The notes below the pieces were generated by a model. That model was not told the origin of the DNA and ran no database searches. It worked only from the letters and a program-made list of their open reading frames with translations. This document shows positions 57,944-64,000 of a stretch of DNA of 64,000 nucleotides, one piece after another (position 1 is the stretch's first letter; every line of letters begins with the position of its first letter). The stretch is from Leifsonia xyli subsp. cynodontis DSM 46306. Its GTDB lineage: Bacteria > Actinomycetota > Actinomycetes > Actinomycetales > Microbacteriaceae. A program made the translations under genes and the position numbers. The DNA is taken from the NCBI RefSeq assembly GCF_000470775.1, contig NC_022438.1:496001-560000 (forward strand), written 5' to 3'.

Positions 57944-58018
57944 ATCGACATCCCGTTCACCTCGGGACACCTCTCCCTCGCCGCAGAGCGCGGCGAGACG
58001 GATGAAAGAAGGAGATAA
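57944..58018 (+). pseudogene. Duplicated 3' end of the SdpA-like gene
   Basis: In frame: EIDIPFTSGHLSLAAERGET then DERRR and TAA, matching the last codons of the SdpA-like gene (DIDIPFTSGYLSLAAERGET). It is joined directly to the sequence that follows peptide gene 4 (ggaccgtggcgaga), so the HTTM-hydrolase gene and most of the SdpA-like gene have been deleted from this copy. Confidence 0.85.
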
Positions 58019-58024
58019 GAGGAC

Positions 58025-58239
58025 ATGACTCTCACAGACACCCAGGTTCTGCTCTCGCAGGCCACCGCGAACGAGCCGCTCACGCTGGAGACTTCCCCGG
58101 CCTTCACCCGGCGACCGGGTGAGACGACCTCAGTGGTGACGTTCATCGTGGGGACGGCGGAGGTGGCGATCTATGTCACCGCGGCGGCGGACATCGCGGC
58201 GGGGGCGGGGCCGCAGAGGCCACCGCTCTGGCGGTGTGA
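58025..58239 (+). pseudogene. Putative precursor peptide 5, C-terminus frameshifted
   Basis: ATG 58025 follows AGGAGATAAGAGGAC. The leader is MTLTDTQVLLSQATANEPL, then PGETTSVVTF and a hydrophobic part AEVAIYVTAAADIAAGAG. The frame is then lost: cggggccgcagaggccac lacks one base compared with the expected reading AAAEATALAV and stop at 58237-58239 (peptide 3 ends AASAATALAV in the same DNA context). In the motif, Ser replaces the Cys found in the other four peptides. Confidence 0.65.
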
Positions 58240-58284
58240 CGACCGTGGTGGCTCAGACCAGGAGGACTCTGCCCTGACCGCCCC

Positions 58285-58650
58285 TCACCGGAACTCGCAC
58301 CGGCCGTTGATCACGCCGCTGACCGTCGCGATGAGGGCGAACGCAGCCGCCACGATCGGCTGGCCGAGCCCGAGCCAGGCGAACGCCACCGCGCCCATGA
58401 CGACCAGTTCGACGAGTGCCTTCGCGAACGGGTCGACCCGCAGCACGGCCCGGGGGGAGCGGAACAGCGCCCAGAGCAGGATGGCGAGGACCGGCGCGCC
58501 GAGGCCGATCGCGATGTTCCACGGCAGCGGCCACACGAGGAAGCCCCAGCTGCCGAGCGACACGATCGCGAACAGCTCCAGCACGAGACGGAGGAGGTCG
58601 TTCGGCCCGACGCTGTGCTGTTCGGTGTTCTCCGGGGGTGTTGCGATCAC
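58285..58650 (-). CDS. YrdB/DUF2568-type membrane protein
   Basis: A 121-residue protein with four predicted membrane helices. LLRLVLELFAIVSLGSWGF near the N-terminus and the C-terminal INGRCEFR fit the small YrdB family (DUF2568). The function is unknown. It lies 13 bp downstream of purU on the same strand, so the two may be cotranscribed. Confidence 0.75.
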   Translation of the reverse strand: MIATPPENTEQHSVGPNDLLRLVLELFAIVSLGSWGFLVWPLPWNIAIGLGAPVLAILLWALFRSPRAVLRVDPFAKALVELVVMGAVAFAWLGLGQPIVAAAFALIATVSGVINGRCEFR

Positions 58651-58663
58651 GGGACCAGTTTAC

Positions 58664-59536
58664 TCAGCGGAAGATGATCGTCCGTGCCCCGTCGAGCAGC
58701 ACTCGGTCCTCAGCGAACCACTTGACAGCCTGGGTGAGCGTGCGGCTCTCCTCGTCCTGGCCGATCGCGACCAGCTCCGGCACGCTGCTCGCGTGATCCA
58801 CTCGGACCACGTTCTGCTCGATGATCGGCCCCTCGTCGAGGTCGCTGGTGACGAAGTGCGCCGTCGCTCCGATCAGCTTCACACCCCGCGCGTGCGCCTG
58901 GCGGTAGGGGTTCGCGCCCTTGAATCCGGGAAGGAAGGAGTGGTGGATGTTGATCGCCCGGCCCGCGAGCCGCTCGCACAGCTCCGGCGACAGGATCTGC
59001 ATGTAGCGGGCGAGGACGACCAGCTCGATGCCGTGCTCCTCGACGGCGGTCAGTATCCGCTCCTCGAAAGCGGCCTTCGAGGCCCGGCCGGTGACCGGGG
59101 CGGACTCGAAGGGGACGCCGTAGAAGCCGGCGAGGTCGCGCAGCGTTCCGTGGTTGGACAGCACCAGCGGGATCTCGACCGGCAGCTGGCCCGCGCGCTG
59201 GCGGAACAGCAGGTCGTTCAGGCAGTGTGCGGCCGTGGAGACCAGCACGAGTGTGCGCAGCGGCCGCCCGACGTTGTCGACGCGGTGCGACATCCCGAAC
59301 TGTGTCACGACCGGGGTGAGCGCCCGCTCGAACTCCTCCCGGTCGGCGGCGGACTCGACCTGCAGCCGCATGAAGAAGCGGCCGGTGTCGGTGCTCGTGA
59401 ACTGCTGGCTCTCGGTGATGTTCCCGCGCGCCGCGACGATCGCCCCGCTCACCGCATGCACGATGCCGGGCCGGTCGGCGCAACTGAACGTGAGTACCCA
59501 GTGGTTGGGGTGCGTGGGCGGCGCGGGCGAGTCCAT
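58664..59536 (-). CDS. purU: Formyltetrahydrofolate deformylase
   Basis: Hydrolyses 10-formyl-THF to formate and THF, balancing one-carbon units. It has 290 residues. The N-terminal ACT domain is LTFSCADRPGIVHAVSGA. The C-terminal formyltransferase-like domain has VLSNHGTLRDLA, INIHHSFLPGFKGANPY with the catalytic His, and GATAHFVTSDLDEGPII with the Asp. ATG 59536 is set by the family start; the open frame above it is not coding. PurN, which uses the same cofactor, is also in this window. Confidence 0.93.
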   Translation of the reverse strand: MDSPAPPTHPNHWVLTFSCADRPGIVHAVSGAIVAARGNITESQQFTSTDTGRFFMRLQVESAADREEFERALTPVVTQFGMSHRVDNVGRPLRTLVLVSTAAHCLNDLLFRQRAGQLPVEIPLVLSNHGTLRDLAGFYGVPFESAPVTGRASKAAFEERILTAVEEHGIELVVLARYMQILSPELCERLAGRAINIHHSFLPGFKGANPYRQAHARGVKLIGATAHFVTSDLDEGPIIEQNVVRVDHASSVPELVAIGQDEESRTLTQAVKWFAEDRVLLDGARTIIFR

Positions 59537-60002
59537 CCGACCAGGGTATCCTGACGGTCCGGGCGCCGTGCAGAGAAAGCGGCGCATGACCAGCGCGGCC
59601 GGGGAAGCCCTGCCCGCATGCAGGTGGCCTCCGGGGTCCGGCGCCGAGCCGAAGCGGCCCTGCACGATCCAGCGGCCCGGGAGGAAAGGCCGTGCCCACG
59701 ACCTGCTCCGGCGGTGGCCCGCCATCGCAGTCTCCGTGTTCCGGCGGAGCTTGCGGTTCCTTCCCGCCCGAGTTCGGCCTCGTCCTTCCGGCAGGCGGTG
59801 CCTGTGCGGCACTCACCGGCGGCGCGTTCTCGACGCGATGACCCTCTCGGCGCCACTCATCGAGGCTGGCGGCAGCCGCTTCCCGATCCCGGCGGCGTAG
59901 ACTCGACGCGGTCGGTTGACCCAGCCGGCCCTGGGCGCGCACACGGGCGCGAAGCCGGTCCGGTGGCGCTCCACCCGGCCGCCATCCGCCGGACAGAGGC
60001 TC
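59537..60002. other. Intergenic stretch without recognised gene
   Basis: 466 bp between the divergent purU and MFS genes. Several frames are open by GC bias, but none has family motifs or a credible start. It must contain the promoters of both genes and may hold the debris of a lost gene. Confidence 0.5.
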
Positions 60003-61221
60003 ATGACCGCGCCACCCCCGTCTTCGTCATCCCTCACCGCCCGGTCCCGCGTTCCCCTGGGCCGGGCTCATCGCGCTCGCCGCCGCCGTCTTCCTCTCGG
60101 TCACCAGCGAGATGATCCCCACCGGCCTGCTGCCGGACATGAGCGCGTCGCTCGGCGTCAGCGAGGCGCAGATCGGCCTCCTGGTCAGCGTCTTCGCCTT
60201 CACTGTCGTGGTGTCGAGCCCGCCGCTCACCGTGCTCACCCGGCGCTGGCCTCGGCACGGGATGATCGTCGGCGTCCTCGTCGTCCTCGCCGTCGCGAAC
60301 GCCCTCACCGCGCTCGCGCCCGACTACAGCTGGGTGGTCGTCGCGCGCGTGTTCGGCGGTCTCGGGCACGGGATGTTCTGGTCGGTCGTCGGCGCGTACG
60401 CCGGTCACCTCGTTCCACACCGGCAGATCGGCCGCGCCGTCGCCATCACCCTGAGCGGCGGGACGCTCGCCTTCGTCTTCGGTGTCCCGCTCGGCACCTT
60501 CGCCGGGCACCTGCTCGGGTGGCGGCTCGCGTTCGGCACGCTCGCACTGCTCATGCTGGCGGGCGCCCTGCTCATCGCCAAGCTCCTGCCAGCGGTCGAG
60601 CGGGACGCGGAAGAACGCGACCGCGACCGGTCGCAGCCGCGGGCCCGCGACCGCAGCGTCTCGGTGGTCCTCATGATCTGCCTCATCGCCGCGGTCACGA
60701 TGATCGGGCACTACGCGTTCTACACCTTCGTCGTGCCGTTCCTGACCGGACCGATGGGGGTGCCGCCGGGGGATGTCGGAGCGCTGCTGTTCCTCTTCGG
60801 CATCGCTGGAGCGGGCGGTCTGCTGCTCGCCGGTTCCGTGCTCGGTTCGCGGCCGCAGCGGGGAGCCCTGCTCGGGCTCGCGGTGACCGGGGTCGCGGTC
60901 GTGGTGCTCGCGGCGTTCGCGTCCTTGCCCGTGCTCGGGATCGGCGCGTTCGTCCTGTGGGGGCTCGCCTTCGGCTCCCTCCCGCCGCTGCTGCAGACCC
61001 GGCTGCTGCACACCTCGAGCGCGCGCTTCCGCGACACTGCCTCCGCGCTGTACACGAGCTCTTTCAACATCGGCATCGGCGGCGGTGCGCTCGTCGGTTC
61101 GCTGATCTTCGACACGGGCGGGCTCGGGCTGCTCCCCGTGTTCTACATCGGCGTCCTGGCCGTCTCCGTGGTCCTGGTCGTCGTCATGGGACGGATGTCG
61201 GCGGCGCTCAGTCGCGTGTGA
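60003..61221 (+). pseudogene. MFS (DHA1-type) transporter, N-terminus frameshifted
   Basis: A 12-helix major facilitator of about 405 residues when repaired. The start ATG 60003 (MTAPPPSSSSLTARSR) is separated by one extra base near 60051 from FPWAGLIALAAAVFLSVTSE, the first helix. From there the frame is clean: MIPTGLLPDMSASLGVSEAQ, the motif-A-like LTRRWPRHGMI and VVARVFGGLGHGMFWSV. The family includes drug and arabinose exporters. If ATG 60112 were used, the first helix would be missing. It ends 14 bp inside the convergent sigma-factor gene. Confidence 0.8.
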
Positions 61222-63280
61222 TGGCAATCGGCGCCTCGGCGAGCACTCCGTGGCGGCCGTCCGCGGTGTAGGCGAACCCGATCCGGTGGTCGCCCGGGCT
61301 CCGCCACTCGTACTGGGAGGCGAACACGCCGTCGTCGCCGATCCTCCCGGTGTGGCCGCTCGGCTTGCCGTCTGCGTAGAGGGCGATCTCCCGCCCCGGA
61401 ACACCCTCCACGATCACGGAGAACACCGTGCCACTGGTCTCGGCGGCGACGGAGGGCACCGCGATCTGGCCGCTGATCGTCTCGCTGGCCGCCGAGACGA
61501 CGCCCGACGAGTCGCTCGAGCGTGCGCTGATCGCGAAGGACGCACCGGTGCCGAGCGGGTCGGTTCCCCAGCGGCCGTCGTCCCCCGTCGTGACCGTGGC
61601 GAGCAGCGAACCGCGATCGAAGACTTCGACGGTCGCGCCCGGCTCCGCTGTCCCGGAGACGATCGGGAGCAGATAGCCCGAGCCGGTGTCGACGGCGATC
61701 GTGGGTGCAGGGGGCCGGCGATCGACCACGACCTCGATCGGGACCGGGGCAGAGGCCGCGCCCGAGACGACCTGCACCAGAGAGAGCGCCCAGGTGCCGT
61801 TCGCCAGCCGGTCGATCGGGAAGGCGGCGGCCCACGACCCGTCGGGGGAGGCGGTCGTGGTCCCGAGGAGGATGTCGCCGTACCGGAGTTCGACCGTGGC
61901 GCCGGGGACGGCGGTTCCGGCGAAGGCCAGTTCGAACGCCGCGGTGGTCATCCTGGTGGCGGAGCCGAAGGAGAGCGGGTCCGGGCGAGCGGCGAGCGGC
62001 GCAGCCGCGGGATCTGCCGTCGGCGTCTGCGCGGGGGCGGGGAGCGGGGGCGCTGCGGGCGTCGAGACGGGAGCGGGCGGTGTCGTCGCCGGGGTGGGAG
62101 GCTCGGCCGTCGGCTCAGCGGGGCCGGCCGGCCCGTTCGGCGGTGTCGCCGGCTCCGGCTCACGGGGCCGCGGTGCGCTGGGCTTCGGAGCGCTGGGCTC
62201 CTGTGCGGCGGGCGGCGGCGAGGTCTCCGCGGCGCCCGGCGCTTCGGCGAAGAGTCCCGGGCCGAGAATGAGGGCTCCGGCCACGGCGGCGGCGAGCAGC
62301 GCGCCGCCGGCTGTGAGACCGGCGATCGTCATACCGGACATGGCAGCGCCGCCGGCCGAGCTCGTCCCGCTCGAAGCGGCCGAGCCTGTGCCGGCCGAAC
62401 CACCGGCCGCGCCCGTCCCGGCCGCCGTTGCGCCCACGGTCACCGATCCGGGTAGCGCCGCCCCCGCCGAACCGAGCGCGTAGCCCACCGCGTTCGCTCC
62501 GGTCTGCGCCCACGCGGTGTACGCGGCCGTCCCGCCGACGCCGACCGCCAGGGGGAGCAGCACCAGCGCCAGCCGGCTGCCGATGTCCTTCGCCTCTTCG
62601 GCGACGATGGCGCAGCGGGCGCAGTCCGCCAGGTGGGACTCGATCTTGGCGGTGTCGCGTTTGCCGAGGCCGTTCCGTGCGTAGGCACCGAGGCGGTCCG
62701 TGGCCCAGCGGCACTCGGAGTCTTCGGGGCTGTTCGCGATGTGGGCCTGCACCCATGCCTGCCGCAGTCCTTCGCGGGCTCGGTAGGCGAGCGCGGCGAC
62801 AGCGCTGGCCGACATCCCGAGCAGGGGTGCGACATCGGCCGGCTTCATGGCCTCGACCTCGCAGTACCAGAGCACCTCCTGCCAGCGCGAGGGGAGCGAA
62901 CGGAAGGCCTGGGCTGTCAGTGAGCGGTCGAGCTCGGCGAGTGCATAGTCCTCGTCGAAGGCTGGATCTGCGAGGGATGCGGTGTCGTCGATGGGCGTCT
63001 CGCGGGCTGTGCGACGGCCCCAGGTGGAGGCGACGTTGCGGACGGTGGTGAAGAGGTAGGCCCGGAAGGACCCGATGGGTCCGTGGCCGCGGGAGAGGGC
63101 GTGGAAGATTTTGGCGTACGCCTCCGCGACGAGATCGTCGGCGTCGATGCTCGTGAAGCCGTGCGCGACCGTCCGGCCCGCCCGGGCGTGCCGGCGCCAG
63201 AGCTCCCCGAAGGCCGTGCTGTCGCCCGAGCGCGTGAGGTCCACCAGATCGGCGTCGGAGAGATCGGTCACAGAGGGCAT
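61208..63280 (-). CDS. ECF sigma factor fused to zinc-finger, membrane and Ig-like domains
   Basis: A 690-residue single protein. Residues 1-175 are an ECF sigma factor: region 2 (AFGELWRRHARAGRTVAHGF, DADDLVAEAYAKIFHAL) and region 4 (LPSRWQEVLWYCEVEAMKPA, SASAVAALAYRAREGLRQAW). Residues 185-225 are a zf-HC2-like anti-sigma motif, HLADCARC. Two hydrophobic segments follow near 230 and 330, then a Pro/Ala/Thr-rich linker (about 350-430) and three Ig-like repeats with GTAVPGATVELRYGD and GTAEPGATVEVFDRG. It joins a transcription factor, its likely inhibitor and an outside sensor. Proteolytic release would be one way it could work. ATG 63280. Confidence 0.85.
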   Translation of the reverse strand: MPSVTDLSDADLVDLTRSGDSTAFGELWRRHARAGRTVAHGFTSIDADDLVAEAYAKIFHALSRGHGPIGSFRAYLFTTVRNVASTWGRRTARETPIDDTASLADPAFDEDYALAELDRSLTAQAFRSLPSRWQEVLWYCEVEAMKPADVAPLLGMSASAVAALAYRAREGLRQAWVQAHIANSPEDSECRWATDRLGAYARNGLGKRDTAKIESHLADCARCAIVAEEAKDIGSRLALVLLPLAVGVGGTAAYTAWAQTGANAVGYALGSAGAALPGSVTVGATAAGTGAAGGSAGTGSAASSGTSSAGGAAMSGMTIAGLTAGGALLAAAVAGALILGPGLFAEAPGAAETSPPPAAQEPSAPKPSAPRPREPEPATPPNGPAGPAEPTAEPPTPATTPPAPVSTPAAPPLPAPAQTPTADPAAAPLAARPDPLSFGSATRMTTAAFELAFAGTAVPGATVELRYGDILLGTTTASPDGSWAAAFPIDRLANGTWALSLVQVVSGAASAPVPIEVVVDRRPPAPTIAVDTGSGYLLPIVSGTAEPGATVEVFDRGSLLATVTTGDDGRWGTDPLGTGASFAISARSSDSSGVVSAASETISGQIAVPSVAAETSGTVFSVIVEGVPGREIALYADGKPSGHTGRIGDDGVFASQYEWRSPGDHRIGFAYTADGRHGVLAEAPIAITRD

Positions 63281-63345
63281 CCATCGATTCTGCTCGATCA
63301 GCGAATGAGATGTTCGAAATTCATTGTTTCAGGAGGTGAAGGAAT

Positions 63346-63513
63346 ATGAACAAGTCGCGTCATGGATGGGGAGGTCGATGGTCTCTTATCGTGTGGCGCG
63401 CTTCGCGGAGCGGATCGCCACAGTGTGTGACCGGCGACCCGAGCGCCGATCACACCGGGGAGGTCCGGGGCCGGGTTCGTCAGAATCCGGCCCCCGCACC
63501 CGCGCTGGGCACA
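63346..63513 (+). other. Possible remnant frame with strong ribosome site
   Basis: AGGAGGTGAAGGAAT lies just before ATG 63346, one of the best Shine-Dalgarno sites in the window. The product starts MNKSRHGWGGRWSLIVWRAS and soon loses any protein-like character while running antisense into nagA. It may be the 5' end of a lost small gene. No family is recognised. Confidence 0.25.
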
Positions 63514-64000
63514 TCAGGACCGGGCGACCGGCGAACCGGCCGCCCACACCTGCACCACCCGGAAGTCGTCGTCCAGCAACACCGCGTCCGCCGCGAACCC
63601 GGCGGCGAGTCGGCCGAACTCGTCCCCGCGGCCGATGGCCGTGGCGGGCGTCTCGGTGAGGGCGAGCACGGCGTGCTCGACACCAATCCCCACCTCCGTC
63701 ACGGCCCGGCGCAGAGCGTCGTCCAGCGTCAGCGTCGAACCCGCGATCGAGCCGCCCTCGGCCAGCCGGGCGACGCCGCCGCGCACCTCGACCGCAAGCG
63801 AGCCCAGCAGATAGTCCCCGTCCGCTGACCCGGCGGCGGCCATCGCGTCTGTGATCAGGGCGATGCGGCCGGGGGCCGATGCGAACAGCATCCGCACGAC
63901 CTCGGGGTGTACGTGCGTGCCGTCGTTGATCACCTCGAGCGTCACGCCCGGGGTGCGCGTCGCCGCCGCCACCGGGCCGGGCGCGCGGTGGTGGAGGCCA
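63514..64000 (-). CDS. nagA: N-acetylglucosamine-6-phosphate deacetylase, C-terminal part
   Basis: The gene continues beyond the window edge; 162 codons are visible. The reading GLHHRAPGPVAAATRT at the edge, VINDGTHVHPEVVRMLF (metal-binding His), ALITDAMAAAGSADGDY (catalytic Asp) and GSIAGSTLTLDDALRRAV are NagA motifs. It removes acetate from GlcNAc-6-P and gives the substrate of NagB. GTG 63972 inside the frame is not the true start. nagA and nagB are normally adjacent; here they are 12 kb apart. Confidence 0.88.
   Translation of the reverse strand, partial: GLHHRAPGPVAAATRTPGVTLEVINDGTHVHPEVVRMLFASAPGRIALITDAMAAAGSADGDYLLGSLAVEVRGGVARLAEGGSIAGSTLTLDDALRRAVTEVGIGVEHAVLALTETPATAIGRGDEFGRLAAGFAADAVLLDDDFRVVQVWAAGSPVARS

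Noticed and set aside
58019..59554. Reading the 509-codon frame starting at 58025 as one protein
   Set aside because: Only the first 65 or so codons match the peptide family; the rest runs antisense through the YrdB and purU genes after a frameshift.
59537..60002. Open frames in the gap before the MFS gene
   Set aside because: Several are open on both strands, but none has a start with a ribosome site or a family motif.

Overview
The window is high-GC actinobacterial DNA. Its conserved gene order (glmS-acpS-alr-tsaE-tsaB-rimI-tsaD, groES with CIRCE operators, guaB/guaB3/guaA, sucCD, purN-purH) fits the family Microbacteriaceae. Many otherwise recognisable genes carry single-base frameshifts or in-frame stops, and insertion sequences are common. 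Together this resembles a reduced, decaying genome such as that of the plant-associated Leifsonia xyli. The genus is my inference; no search was run.

Layout. 1-1.0 kb: end of an IS481-type element. 1.0-3.6 kb: a hydrolase, two paralogous XRE regulators and coaA. 3.7-9.7 kb: a tight co-oriented block for amino-sugar and cell-wall precursors (glmS, alr), ACP activation (acpS) and tRNA t6A synthesis (tsaE, tsaB, tsaD) with rimI. 9.8-12 kb: a DUF4190 protein, a methyltransferase, and groES behind two CIRCE sites. 12.2-22.6 kb: guanine nucleotide genes (guaB, guaB3, guaA), with glpD, a cation/proton antiporter pair (antiporter frameshifted), SURF1 and a DUF3817 protein. 22.7-30.4 kb: membrane proteins, a glycerophosphodiesterase, pcrA, an MpaB-type protein and a decayed thioester-type surface protein. 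30.6-39.3 kb: sucCD, membrane proteins, a ThrE-type exporter and purN-purH. 39.4-48.6 kb: a membrane-fused dimethylargininase, a decayed heterodimeric ABC exporter, a response regulator/histidine kinase set and small genes. 49.2-51.6 kb: icd, a ROK remnant and nagB. 51.6-58.3 kb: the accessory island. 58.3-64 kb: YrdB-like protein, purU, a frameshifted MFS gene, a sigma/anti-sigma/Ig-like fusion and the 3' part of nagA.

The most interesting region is 51.6-58.3 kb. It encodes five related peptides of about 66-74 residues. Each has a polar leader, a short E-x-[TM]-[CS] motif and a very hydrophobic Ala/Val-rich C-terminal segment ending near ATALAV. Between them lie a 595-residue membrane protein that fuses an SdpB/HTTM-like domain to an alpha/beta hydrolase, and a 191-residue SdpA-like protein. 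This looks like a ribosomally made, modified or exported peptide (bacteriocin-like) system. The locus has been duplicated. The second copy is bounded by a copied nagB 3' end, has lost the two large genes except for the last codons of the SdpA-like gene, and still has two peptide genes. Several peptide genes are damaged: an IS5-type element lies in the upstream region of the first, a 13-bp tandem duplication breaks the leader of the second, an IS481-type element sits on the stop codon of the fourth, and a 1-base loss breaks the end of the fifth.
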